Shown: positions 16,271 to 24,690, counted from the stretch's first letter. The stretch is 64,000 nt of DNA from Dokdonia sp. 4H-3-7-5 (GCF_000212355.1 NC_015496.1:2636001-2700000); one strand, 5' to 3'. The notes: a model not told the origin generated them from the letters alone. Numbers and translations are program-made.

Positions 16271-17317
16271 ATGAAAAAAGTACTTTTAATAGAGGATGAT
16301 ATGGCGCTGCGTGAGAATACAGCAGAACTTCTAGAGCTTTCTAACTATGAGGTTACGACGGCTCCTAATGGTCGCATTGGTATTGACCTAGCTATAGCAA
16401 ACCCACCACAAATAGTAGTTTGCGATATCATGATGCCTGAGGTAGACGGTTATGGAGTGCTAGAAGCGCTATCTAGCAACCCTAGCACAAGTCATATTCC
16501 ATTTATTTTTCTTTCGGCTAAGACAGAGCACAAGGAAATTAGAAAAGGAATGGACATGGGAGCAGATGATTATCTTACAAAACCTTTTGAAGAAGAAGAA
16601 CTTATAAGTGCCATAGAGAGTAGAATTGCAAAGGCAACGATACTTAATAACATATTTAAAGAAGAACCAGTAGTAAAGGAGGAAGACTCACTGCGTAGTC
16701 TCAATGAGCTTAAAAACTTTTTTGATGATGAGGGTGAAGAATTAAGTTTCAATAAAGGTGAATCAATCTATAAGGAAGGAGAACATTCTAACATGATTTA
16801 CCTCATCCTCAAAGGTGTGGTAAAAACACATAAGATGGATGAAAGTGGAAAGGAGCTTATCACCGGACTTTTAAAAGCAGATGATTTTCTTGGTTTTACC
16901 TCATTTATTGAAAACATAGCTTACCTCGAGTCTGCTACAGCTATAGAAGATACTGTTGTCGTAGGAGTGAGTAAAAACGAACTAAAAGAAGTGCTTGAGA
17001 AAAGTAAGAACGTATCCTTAGAGTTAATGGAACTTCTTACAGATAACCTTGCAGAGGTTAAAGGACAGTTGTTACAGATGGCATACAGCTCTGTGCGTAA
17101 GAAAACAGCGCAAACCATCTTACAGTTTGCTGTAATCCTTAATAAAAAGCCAGAAGAAGGAATTAAAATTGCACGTAATGATCTAGCAAGTGTGGCTGGT
17201 ATCGCTACAGAAAGTTTAATCAGAACACTATCTGGTTTCAAAAAGGAAGGTCTTATTGAAATAGAAGGACGCAACATCAGGTTGATTGACGTGGAAGGAC
17301 TTGAGATGATAGACTAA
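16271..17317 (+). CDS. Response regulator fused to CRP/FNR-type transcription factor
   Basis: Residues 1-125 are a receiver with phospho-acceptor Asp52 (VVCDIMMPEVDGYG) and Lys in LTKPFEEEE. About residues 155-260 form a cNMP-binding-type beta-roll (FNKGESIYKEGEHSNMIYLILKGVVKT). Residues 275-345 are a winged helix with recognition helix ATESLIRTLSGFKKEGL, keeping the Glu and Arg that read TGA half-sites in CRP/FNR proteins. It lacks the Fe-S cysteines of FNR, so the signal should come from phosphorylation by the kinase 3 nt upstream. It is the best candidate to bind the TGA-N6-TCA operators of this window. Confidence 0.92.
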   Translation: MKKVLLIEDDMALRENTAELLELSNYEVTTAPNGRIGIDLAIANPPQIVVCDIMMPEVDGYGVLEALSSNPSTSHIPFIFLSAKTEHKEIRKGMDMGADDYLTKPFEEEELISAIESRIAKATILNNIFKEEPVVKEEDSLRSLNELKNFFDDEGEELSFNKGESIYKEGEHSNMIYLILKGVVKTHKMDESGKELITGLLKADDFLGFTSFIENIAYLESATAIEDTVVVGVSKNELKEVLEKSKNVSLELMELLTDNLAEVKGQLLQMAYSSVRKKTAQTILQFAVILNKKPEEGIKIARNDLASVAGIATESLIRTLSGFKKEGLIEIEGRNIRLIDVEGLEMID

Positions 17318-17328
17318 ATCGTGTAAAC

Positions 17329-17340
17329 TGACTTTTGTCA
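17329..17340 (+). promoter_or_regulatory. CRP/FNR-type operator, TGA-N6-TCA
   Basis: TGA-CTTTTG-TCA, 12 nt after the stop of the REC-CRP gene and 35 nt before the -7 element TACATTTG (17364-17371) of the next Usp gene. Confidence 0.82.
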
Positions 17341-17391
17341 TATTTTATGGCTCAACAGTAAAATACATTTGTACTATTATATATAGTACTC

Positions 17392-18198
17392 ATGAAGCAT
17401 ATTCTTATACCTGTAGATTTTTCTGACCAATCTTGGAACACGGCCTTATGCGCCTTTAACTTGCATAAGAGTGCAGGAGTACGATTCTATATTTTCTTTT
17501 CGGAGCAGCATGACTATGCTACAGGTGAGGCAACCGTTATCTGTGAGCATCCCGCACAGCAGCTCTCTTCTTGGGTAAAAAAGCTAGAAAAATTAAAAGG
17601 TAGTGGTCAGGTAATCATTCCATTAAAATGGGAGAGCGACTTTATATCAGACATGAGAGGAGCCGTTGCCGATAATAATATAGATCTTATCGTAATGAGC
17701 ACGCATTATCCCAATATATTTTGTGATGTACTAAAAGGAAGTCATGTGCGAGAAGTAATCACACGTTTAAAATGCCCTGTACTTATCGTGCCTAGAGAGT
17801 TTCAATGTAAAAATCCTAAGCAGGTAGTTTTAATTACAGATTACAATTTTAATCATAGGGCAGAGCCCACTTCTGTAATTAATAATTTTATAAAGCGCAC
17901 AAGTGCACACCTCAATATTCTACAATTATCAAAAACAGGTAATGCGCTTAGTGAAACACAGCAAACTAATAAAACCTTCTTGCAGACTTCTTTTCATGAC
18001 ATACCACACAGTTTTCATTTTGTAATGGAAAGAACAATGGATGAGGCTTTGCAATTTTTTGTAGATGTGCAGCAGGTAGACCTAGTGGTTTTATTTGCAA
18101 AAAATATTAATCTGTCTGAGAATGTTCTTTTTTCTCCAGCCCTTTCAGAAGAGAAGGATTATCACAAAAACATCCCGTTTCTAATAGTACACGAATAA
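17392..18198 (+). CDS. Universal stress protein, degenerate ATP loop
   Basis: MKHILIPVDFSDQSWNTALCAFNL opens a UspA domain, and the second half is a diverged repeat (about residues 145-268). The ATP loop of domain 1 reads MSTHYPNIFCDVLKGSH, without GxxG, so it is probably a non-nucleotide-binding type. It is the first of six consecutive Usp genes and has its own operator and promoter just behind the regulator gene. Confidence 0.88.
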   Translation: MKHILIPVDFSDQSWNTALCAFNLHKSAGVRFYIFFSEQHDYATGEATVICEHPAQQLSSWVKKLEKLKGSGQVIIPLKWESDFISDMRGAVADNNIDLIVMSTHYPNIFCDVLKGSHVREVITRLKCPVLIVPREFQCKNPKQVVLITDYNFNHRAEPTSVINNFIKRTSAHLNILQLSKTGNALSETQQTNKTFLQTSFHDIPHSFHFVMERTMDEALQFFVDVQQVDLVVLFAKNINLSENVLFSPALSEEKDYHKNIPFLIVHE

Positions 18199-18207
18199 TT
18201 GGCGAGC

Positions 18208-18219
18208 TGACAAAAGTCA
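18208..18219 (+). promoter_or_regulatory. CRP/FNR-type operator, TGA-N6-TCA
   Basis: TGA-CAAAAG-TCA, 35 nt before the -7 element TAGCTTTG (18243-18250). Serves the three-gene Usp operon 18274-20833. Confidence 0.82.
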
Positions 18220-18273
18220 TAGTTTACAGAGTGTTAAGTTTCTAGCTTTGAGTATCAATAAACACTTACTACT

Positions 18274-19119
18274 ATGAGAGTTATTATCGTACCCACAGAT
18301 TTTTCAGAAAATGCTTTTAATGCACTTCGTTGTGCGCAACAGTATTTTAAATATGAAAAAAGTAAATTCATATTAGTTCATACCTATGCAGATGAAGTTT
18401 ATGAGAATAAAGAGGTTCTCTCAAGAGATATTCTAGAAGAATATAAAGCAGTTAAACATAAAGAAACGGAAGCATCTCTTGCCTTAGTCTTAGAGCGAGC
18501 TATGGGTCTAGAGCCTAATCCACATCACACATTTGAATCTAAAGCTATTTTTGGGACATTACTAGATGAAGTAAATTCCCTAGTAAATAGTAAAAACGCA
18601 GATCTGATTGTAATGGGATCTCAAGGTAACTCGGCACATCGATCCATTACCTATGGTAGCAACACATTACAAGTTATAAAATATGTAAAATGTCCAGTAT
18701 TAGGCATTCCGCTAGGGTACAAATATGAGCGACCAGAGCGTATTTTATTCCCTTCAGAATTGTTGATTCCTTATAAAAATAGAGAGTTGAAACTCCTTAG
18801 TTGTTTAGCAAAAAGCTATCGTTCTGAGTTGCACTTACTATATATCTCAAACTTTGATAGATTATCCCTTAGACAAGAAGATGTCAAGAGTGGTTGGGAA
18901 TACCGCTTTCGCGAAAGCGAACAAACCTACACACGTCATGACGAAGGAGATATAGCTCAAATTATAAATGAGCACATAAGTAGCAATAAGATTGACATGG
19001 TGGTGCTAGTAAACTCAAAGCATACCTATATGGAAACATTGTTACATACATCGACCATTGATACAGTAGGTCTCAATACCAAAATCCCATTTTTAATTTT
19101 ACAGAATCTCTCACGCTAA
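18274..19119 (+). CDS. Universal stress protein, tandem UspA domains
   Basis: MRVIIVPTDFSENAFNALRCAQ starts domain 1, with ATP loop MGSQGNSAHRSITYGSN complete (G-x2-G-x9-G-S). Domain 2 (about residues 150-281) lacks it. It is the first gene of an operon with the next two Usps (11-nt gap, then a 1-nt overlap). A palindrome copy in domain 2 is read in another frame (RFRES), unlike most coding copies. Confidence 0.9.
   Translation: MRVIIVPTDFSENAFNALRCAQQYFKYEKSKFILVHTYADEVYENKEVLSRDILEEYKAVKHKETEASLALVLERAMGLEPNPHHTFESKAIFGTLLDEVNSLVNSKNADLIVMGSQGNSAHRSITYGSNTLQVIKYVKCPVLGIPLGYKYERPERILFPSELLIPYKNRELKLLSCLAKSYRSELHLLYISNFDRLSLRQEDVKSGWEYRFRESEQTYTRHDEGDIAQIINEHISSNKIDMVVLVNSKHTYMETLLHTSTIDTVGLNTKIPFLILQNLSR
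18904..18919. repeat. Dispersed palindrome (coding, RFRES frame)
   Basis: CGCTTTCGCGAAAGCG in the second domain of the Usp, read as RFRES. Confidence 0.9.
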
Positions 19120-19130
19120 ACCATCACTTT

Positions 19131-19988
19131 ATGAAACATATATTAATACCTACAGACTTTTCTAATGCTTCATATAACGCACTTGAGTATGCAGTGCAGT
19201 TATTTATAAACGATGCATGTACTTTTTATGTGTTGAATACCTACACACCTGTTGCTTTATATACCACCACTATTTACGATAATCATACAGCGCTTAATAT
19301 AGACTTGGGTGAGATTTATAAAAACAACTCCTTAGAGCGACTCGAGACTATTATAGATAAAGTAAAATATGCTTACCCAAACAGTAAACATACTTTTACT
19401 CCTATAGCAAGCTATAATGTATTAACACTGGAAATAGATGAAATTGTTACAACTTCAAACATTGACGCCATCGTTATGGGAACCAGTGGAGCATCTGGAC
19501 TTAAAGAAGTTTTTATAGGTTCTCAAACAATGCATGTTGTAAAAGATGCAAAAGTGCCTGTGATAGGCGTACCAGAGGGTTATACTTATAAAGCGCTCAA
19601 GGATATTCTGTTTGCTACAGATTATCGCACGGGAACCCATCAAAAGGGGCTTTCACTTTTAGAAGAACTTTGTAGAAAGCATATATCTAGGCTCATTTTT
19701 TTAAACGCGTATTTTGGTCTTTCTCTAGATGAAGAACAGCTTGAAAATAAAGAGAGCCTTGATACTTATTTTGAACGCGATGCACATATTAATGAAATAG
19801 CAGATGGCATGACTGTGCTTGAAGCCGTTGAAGATTTTCAATCTAAGCATGCGATAGATTTACTGGTACTCGTGCACAATAAGCATAGCTTTTTTGAGAA
19901 CCTATTGTTTACACCTGTTGTAAATAAGATTGTCCATCATGCAGCTCTTCCTTTTATGATTTTACCACCCGTTAATACTGCTATATAA
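19131..19988 (+). CDS. Universal stress protein, tandem UspA domains
   Basis: MKHILIPTDFSNASYNALEYA opens domain 1, with a complete ATP loop, MGTSGASGLKEVFIGSQ. The C-terminal domain ends in LVHNKHSFFENLLFTPVVNKIV, a diverged loop without GxxG shared with its neighbours. It is the middle gene of the operon; its stop codon shares one base with the start of the next Usp. Confidence 0.9.
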   Translation: MKHILIPTDFSNASYNALEYAVQLFINDACTFYVLNTYTPVALYTTTIYDNHTALNIDLGEIYKNNSLERLETIIDKVKYAYPNSKHTFTPIASYNVLTLEIDEIVTTSNIDAIVMGTSGASGLKEVFIGSQTMHVVKDAKVPVIGVPEGYTYKALKDILFATDYRTGTHQKGLSLLEELCRKHISRLIFLNAYFGLSLDEEQLENKESLDTYFERDAHINEIADGMTVLEAVEDFQSKHAIDLLVLVHNKHSFFENLLFTPVVNKIVHHAALPFMILPPVNTAI

Positions 19989-20833
19989 TGATACGTGTTT
20001 TAGTACCTACAGATTTCTCCAAGCATGCATTAGATGCATTCACTTATGGGCAGCAGCTTTTTAAAGGAGAAAAAGTGACGTTTACATTATATCATGCTTA
20101 TGAGCCATCTGCATTACAATTATTAGGAAATAAAAGTCCGCTCGCACTTTCTAAGATCTATAGGGATTTAAAAGACGAGTCAGAAGTGCGCTTACCTGTA
20201 TTTCTATCAGAAATTCTAAGTAGAGATAAGAGTACGACTTTCTTTTACAAAACGGTAAGCTACTCTGGCCACCTTAAGGATGGTATTGCAGCGCTAGAGG
20301 AAAACGCTTATGATTATATAGTGATGGGAACAAAAGGAGCAACGGGACTTAAAGAAGTTTTTATGGGTAGTATGACCCATAGTATAGTAGCACTCCACAA
20401 AAAAATACCGCTACTTGTCATTCCAGAAAATGCTGTATTTAATGAGCCCGACAGCATAGGCTTTGCAACAGATTTTGCAAGACCGTATAGCCATGAGGAT
20501 TTACAACCACTTATCGAGCTTACTAAGTTATGGAAAGCAACGGTGCGCATGGTAGAGGTATATGAAAAACCAGAGATTACTCAAGTAAAAAAAGATCATT
20601 TACAACAACTAGAAGACTTACTTTCAGGGGTAGATTATCGATTTCATACAGTCCCTGAGTTTTCATCATTAGAAAATTGTATAAACGTGTTTGATGATGA
20701 ACTCAACATAGATTTACTTGTGATGATTGATTATCCTAAAACATTTTTTGAAAGACTCACGCGCGAGCCTGTTGTAAAGAAGATGACATTCCATACCACA
20801 CTACCATTTCTTATACTTCCCAGCCATAACTGA
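19988..20833 (+). CDS. Universal stress protein, tandem UspA domains
   Basis: MIRVLVPTDFSKHALDAFTYG starts domain 1, with a complete ATP loop, MGTKGATGLKEVFMGSM. Domain 2 ends MIDYPKTFFERLTREPVVKKM, the degenerate C-terminal type. The start overlaps the stop of the upstream gene (TAATG), which implies translational coupling. It is the last gene of this operon, with the next operator right at its stop codon. Confidence 0.9.
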   Translation: MIRVLVPTDFSKHALDAFTYGQQLFKGEKVTFTLYHAYEPSALQLLGNKSPLALSKIYRDLKDESEVRLPVFLSEILSRDKSTTFFYKTVSYSGHLKDGIAALEENAYDYIVMGTKGATGLKEVFMGSMTHSIVALHKKIPLLVIPENAVFNEPDSIGFATDFARPYSHEDLQPLIELTKLWKATVRMVEVYEKPEITQVKKDHLQQLEDLLSGVDYRFHTVPEFSSLENCINVFDDELNIDLLVMIDYPKTFFERLTREPVVKKMTFHTTLPFLILPSHN

Positions 20834-20842
20834 TTATTGTCA
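20831..20842 (+). promoter_or_regulatory. CRP/FNR-type operator, TGA-N6-TCA
   Basis: TGA-TTATTG-TCA; its TGA is the stop codon of the preceding Usp. It starts 35 nt before the -7 element TAGTTTAG (20866-20873). Confidence 0.8.
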
Positions 20843-20886
20843 TAGAATAAGAGTGTATCTCTCACTAGTTTAGAGGTATAAAACTT

Positions 20887-21747
20887 ATGAAAATGGCACA
20901 CATACTAGTACCCACAGATTTTTCTAAGAACGCTTACAACGCATTATTTTATGCAACTAGATTGTATCCTAATGAGGAATGCATAATAACGCTAGTACAC
21001 TCTTTTGAAAATTTATTTTCCACCAATACGAGTCGTATAGATATAGGTAGAAATGAGCAATTATATGATGAGTTAGAACGTGCAGCTTTTGATAAGCTTG
21101 ATACGTTGAAGCATGAAATAACACTTGATAGTGAGGGCATTTCTCTTGTTATTGATATGGTAACGAGCGCACAGCCTTTATACAAAATAGTAAATAAGCT
21201 TATCATAAATACAAACATAGATGTAGTGGTGATGGGAACTAAAGGCTCTTCAGGAATACGAGAAGTATTTTTAGGAAGCCAAACGGTAAAACTAATTAAG
21301 AAAATAAAGCCTGTGCCTGTGCCTGTGTTTGTAGTGCCTCAAAGCGCCACTTTTCAAGCGCCTACAAAGGTTGCTTATGCTACAGATCTTAAAATTGACT
21401 ATGCTCAGTATCCACTAGAGATTATAAAGGAAGTCATAAGAACACATAAATCTAAGCTGTACATCACGCATATTTATAATCAAATGAGCCCAGGTCAAAC
21501 TGTGGAGACTAATTATAGAAAACTTAAGCACAAACTGGAAGACGTCTCTTATACTACGCACTGGCTGTCTAGTATCACTAAGATGGAAGATGCACTAGGC
21601 CTCTTTATTAATGAACATGATATCAATTTACTAGTATTGATGTACCACAAAAGTGGCCTTTTAAAGAAACTCTTTAATAAATCGTTTGTAGATAAATTAA
21701 GCTTTCACTCAGAAATACCTCTACTCATATTACCAGAATCATTCTGA
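20887..21747 (+). CDS. Universal stress protein, tandem UspA domains
   Basis: AHILVPTDFSKNAYNALFYATRL opens domain 1, with a complete ATP loop, MGTKGSSGIREVFLGSQ; domain 2 is degenerate (LMYHKSGLLKKLFNKSFVDKL). The ATG at 20893 is an equally good start, because the predicted transcript begins only about 7 nt before 20887. It has its own operator and promoter. Confidence 0.9.
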   Translation: MKMAHILVPTDFSKNAYNALFYATRLYPNEECIITLVHSFENLFSTNTSRIDIGRNEQLYDELERAAFDKLDTLKHEITLDSEGISLVIDMVTSAQPLYKIVNKLIINTNIDVVVMGTKGSSGIREVFLGSQTVKLIKKIKPVPVPVFVVPQSATFQAPTKVAYATDLKIDYAQYPLEIIKEVIRTHKSKLYITHIYNQMSPGQTVETNYRKLKHKLEDVSYTTHWLSSITKMEDALGLFINEHDINLLVLMYHKSGLLKKLFNKSFVDKLSFHSEIPLLILPESF

Positions 21748-21756
21748 TATATATCA
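21745..21756 (+). promoter_or_regulatory. CRP/FNR-type operator, TGA-N6-TCA
   Basis: TGA-TATATA-TCA; its TGA is again the stop codon of the preceding Usp. It starts 35 nt before the -7 element TATTTTTA (21780-21787). Confidence 0.8.
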
Positions 21757-21810
21757 TAGTTTATACAATAGTACTCCCGTATTTTTAATTAATAATCAAA
21801 CACTTACACG

Positions 21811-22662
21811 ATGAAAAAGAAGATTCTAATACCTACAGATTTCTCAAAAAATGCTTGGAACGCGCTCACCTATGCAGCCGATCTTTTTAAGCATGAAGAA
21901 TGTTCTTTCATTGTTCTCAACACCTATAGAACTAAAGGTTACAACTTAGGTGATTTGATGGTTCCAGAACCTGGAACACCATCGTATGAGAGTGCAAAAA
22001 CGGCATCAGAGAAGCACATGGATAAGTTGGTGAGTATGATAGAATTTAGGGATACTAACCCTAAGCATGAGTATGAAATCATCACAAAGTTTGGTGGTCT
22101 TATGGAGGTGATGGAAGCTATAATTGAGCAACGAGATATAGAGTTAGTGGTGATGGGTACTAAGGGAGCAAGTAATAGTAGGGGAGCTCTTTTTGGTACA
22201 AGTACCATTCTCGCGATGGAAAAACTACGCAATTGCCCTGTGATGGGAGTGCCTCTCGATGTACGAGTAGCCAGTCTCAAAGAGATTGTAATGCCTACAG
22301 GATATAAAACTCATTATAAACGCAAAGAGCTCAGCAATCTCACAACAATTGCAAACCTTCAAGACGCAAATATCTGTGTGCTTTATGTAAACCCAGATGA
22401 TACGTTAAGTAAACAACAAGAAGCAAATAAAGAGTTGCTGGCAGAGTGCCTAGAAGATGCATCCTTTAGTTTCCACCATCTGAGTGGAGTGGATGCTACT
22501 ATTGGTGTGAGAAATTTTGTAGAGAGTCGTGATAGCGATATGGTTGCTATCATTAATAGAAAGCATGCCTTTTTTGGGAGTGTTTTTACCACACCTATGA
22601 TCAAGGAGCTCGGTATGTTCAGCAAAGTGCCATTATTAGTGATGCATGATTTACGCAATTAA
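21811..22662 (+). CDS. Universal stress protein, tandem UspA domains
   Basis: MKKKILIPTDFSKNAWNALTYAADL opens domain 1. The ATP loop MGTKGASNSRGALFGTS keeps both Gly and the G-T. Domain 2 ends with INRKHAFFGSVFTTPMIKEL, the degenerate type. It is the last of the six-gene Usp array. It has its own operator and is followed by a palindrome copy that may act as a terminator. Confidence 0.9.
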   Translation: MKKKILIPTDFSKNAWNALTYAADLFKHEECSFIVLNTYRTKGYNLGDLMVPEPGTPSYESAKTASEKHMDKLVSMIEFRDTNPKHEYEIITKFGGLMEVMEAIIEQRDIELVVMGTKGASNSRGALFGTSTILAMEKLRNCPVMGVPLDVRVASLKEIVMPTGYKTHYKRKELSNLTTIANLQDANICVLYVNPDDTLSKQQEANKELLAECLEDASFSFHHLSGVDATIGVRNFVESRDSDMVAIINRKHAFFGSVFTTPMIKELGMFSKVPLLVMHDLRN

Positions 22663-22676
22663 TGGTGTGATGGTTA

Positions 22677-22692
22677 CGCTTTCGCGAAAGCG
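22677..22692. repeat. Dispersed palindrome (intergenic)
   Basis: CGCTTTCGCGAAAGCG 14 nt after the last Usp of the array. Confidence 0.88.
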
Positions 22693-22758
22693 TAATTGCA
22701 CTATTTAGAAAACTAAGTCGCTGTAAAATAATTTGATAACATAAACCCAGCTTTACTC

Positions 22759-23598
22759 GTGATTAAAAAGTCTATCCAAGTCAAAAAGTCCTCTGGTGAA
22801 AAAGTAGATTTTTCACTAGAGAAACTGAAAGCCTCTTTACATCGCAGCGGCGCTGGAGAAAATGACGTAAGTCATATTCTTAATATAGTTCGCGATGAGC
22901 TTTATCAAGGCATATCTACTAAAGAAATTTACAATAGAGCCTTTGCATTGCTCAAAAAAAAGAAATCTGTTTTTGCGTCAAAATATAAATTAAAGAAAGC
23001 CATTTATGAATTTGGGCCTACAGGCTTTCCCTTTGAAAAATTTATAGGGCAGGTGTTAAAGCATAGTGGCTATGACACAGAAGTAGGAGTTCTTATGGAT
23101 GGAAAATGTGTACATCATGAAGTGGATGTGGTGGCAAGTAAAGAAAACCGAACGCTTTATGTAGAGTGTAAATTTCACGGTGAAGAAGGGCGTAACTGTA
23201 ATGTAAAAGTGCCGCTTTATATTCATGCGAGATACAGTGATATTATTGCTGAGACCAAAATTAAAGGAGCTATAAGTACTGAAGGATGGGTAGTTACTAA
23301 CACTCGTTTTACAAAAGATGCTATAGATTATGGAACCTGCGCAGGTCTTACTTTATTAAGTTGGGATTATCCTAAAGATAACGGACTCAAAGATCGTATA
23401 GACAGCTTAGGATTATATCCCATTACCGTTTCTACACTTCTTACAAAGCGAGAAAAAAACTTTTTACTTGGTAGAGATGTTGTACTGTGTAAGCAATTAC
23501 TAGGTGATAGTTTTTACCTCGATCATCTAGGAATTTCTGAGACTAGGAAGTCAAAAATTTTAAAGGATATTCAATTTCTGTGCAATGTAAGTGAGTAA
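22759..23598 (+). CDS. ATP-cone domain fused to Mrr-like restriction endonuclease domain
   Basis: Residues 1-90 resemble the ATP-cone regulatory domain known from ribonucleotide reductase and NrdR (IQVKKSSGEKVDFSLEKLKASLHRSGAG...GISTKEIYNRAFALLKK). Residues 95-210 carry a PD-(D/E)xK core: FEKFIGQVLKHSGYDTEVG, HHEVDVVAS and YVECKFH. A small C-terminal helical region follows. It may be a nucleotide-gated DNA nuclease; the target is unknown. The start is GTG. There is no operator of the neighbouring regulon in front. Confidence 0.85.
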   Translation: MIKKSIQVKKSSGEKVDFSLEKLKASLHRSGAGENDVSHILNIVRDELYQGISTKEIYNRAFALLKKKKSVFASKYKLKKAIYEFGPTGFPFEKFIGQVLKHSGYDTEVGVLMDGKCVHHEVDVVASKENRTLYVECKFHGEEGRNCNVKVPLYIHARYSDIIAETKIKGAISTEGWVVTNTRFTKDAIDYGTCAGLTLLSWDYPKDNGLKDRIDSLGLYPITVSTLLTKREKNFLLGRDVVLCKQLLGDSFYLDHLGISETRKSKILKDIQFLCNVSE

Positions 23599-23616
23599 TA
23601 AATACTGCTCAATAGC

Positions 23617-23628
23617 TGATAATTATCA
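23617..23628 (+). promoter_or_regulatory. CRP/FNR-type operator, TGA-N6-TCA
   Basis: TGA-TAATTA-TCA, starting 35 nt before the -7 element TACTTTTA (23652-23659). Confidence 0.8.
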
Positions 23629-23688
23629 TAGTTTAGGTAGCTCTACTACGCTACTTTTAAACTAGTTAACACGTAAAACTCTTTTAGT

Positions 23689-24093
23689 ATGGAAACGACA
23701 CTCCCACTCACAATAGACCAGTTTCATCAAGATGTCAAGGTCTGGAAATCTAATGTTGCACTCGCAAGCGACGAAATTCAGTTTATAGAAAATCTGACAC
23801 ATTCTTACATTTTTGAACCTAGTTCACCTAATCTTTTTGAGCGTTTAGAGCATTACAAAATAGAAGTTTCTAAAATCAAAGTATTACTCAAGAGTATTGA
23901 GGTTTTACTTGTAAAACACGATGCAGAACTAAGCGGGATGCTAGAGTGCGACACCGTTTCTTGCGATGTGTTTTTTCAAGAAAAACACTTGACAATTAAA
24001 GAGCAATACAGACAATTTATTGATTCTTATAATAAAACCAAAAGTGAGATTTTTAACTACTGTGGTAATATTCTTAAGACAAAAAAGAAATAA
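23689..24093 (+). CDS. Hypothetical helical protein, 134 aa
   Basis: A soluble, mostly helical protein with heptad-like regions and no recognised domain. Its opening (FHQDVKVWKSNVALASDEIQFIENL) resembles that of the next gene (HDVTLLWKSQVEFIAVEPAFLGELL), and both end in a long basic helix, so the two look like paralogues. It sits under a regulon operator and is followed by a terminator, so it is made with the stress genes. Confidence 0.65.
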   Translation: METTLPLTIDQFHQDVKVWKSNVALASDEIQFIENLTHSYIFEPSSPNLFERLEHYKIEVSKIKVLLKSIEVLLVKHDAELSGMLECDTVSCDVFFQEKHLTIKEQYRQFIDSYNKTKSEIFNYCGNILKTKKK

Positions 24094-24138
24094 AGTATAA
24101 ACATATAAATCTTCATATTAATTGGAGATTACATGAAG

Positions 24139-24180
24139 AGCCACCTCCTGATTAGAGGGGAATCAGGAGTGGTTTTTCTT
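24139..24180 (+). terminator. Rho-independent terminator
   Basis: CCACctCCTGATT pairs with AATCAGGAGTGG, followed by TTTTTCTTTG. Confidence 0.88.
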
Positions 24181-24196
24181 TGCTTTTGCGAAAGCG
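24181..24196. repeat. Dispersed palindrome, imperfect copy
   Basis: TGCTTTTGCGAAAGCG, with one mismatch in the centre relative to the consensus; intergenic. Confidence 0.6.
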
Positions 24197-24229
24197 TATT
24201 CTCAAAAATATCAAAACCTCATAGTTATT

Positions 24230-24679
24230 ATGAAACATCCATTTTTTAATCAGTATAAGTTTAAATATCTTGAGTGGAATGATGCTCAAGCCATACACGA
24301 TGTCACACTACTCTGGAAATCACAAGTGGAATTTATAGCTGTTGAGCCAGCTTTCTTAGGAGAGCTTTTAACCGAGCATACCCTGCAGCTACTTTCTGAA
24401 ACAAGCTTTGAATATGCAAGACATCTCGCCGTAGAACTTGATGCTTTTGAAAAAGAAGTTCCAAAATTACTTAAACGTATTACAGAGCATTTAAACGAGG
24501 TAAAAGTCCTTATGGATGGTAAAGATGAGTTCCAGAAGGAGCGCACTTTTCAAGATGCCCATATCTTGCTAGAACTTAAAATGGGTGACTATCAAGATAA
24601 GTACAAACTCTTAAAAGAGGAGATATTTAAAACGATGAAGTCTGTCTTTGCTAATAGCAAAAGCAAATTAATAGCTTAA
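24230..24679 (+). CDS. Hypothetical helical protein, 149 aa, paralogue of preceding gene
   Basis: A soluble helical protein rich in Glu/Lys/Leu (ELDAFEKEVPKLLKRITEHLNEVKVLM..., KMGDYQDKYKLLKEEIFKTMK) with coiled-coil character. It shares the N-terminal WKS-x-V segment with the upstream gene. No family is recognised. It lies 11 nt before a lipoprotein gene, with which it is probably co-transcribed. Confidence 0.62.
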   Translation: MKHPFFNQYKFKYLEWNDAQAIHDVTLLWKSQVEFIAVEPAFLGELLTEHTLQLLSETSFEYARHLAVELDAFEKEVPKLLKRITEHLNEVKVLMDGKDEFQKERTFQDAHILLELKMGDYQDKYKLLKEEIFKTMKSVFANSKSKLIA

Positions 24680-24690
24680 AACGTATTAAG

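Noticed and set aside
16271-17317. Classifying the REC-CRP protein as an oxygen-sensing FNR
   Set aside because: The N-terminal cysteine cluster for a 4Fe-4S centre is absent; only one Cys is seen, next to the phospho-acceptor Asp.
22677-22692. Palindrome copies as ordinary rho-independent terminators
   Set aside because: Most copies lack a T-run, and half are inside coding sequence, so termination cannot be the general role even if some intergenic copies help.
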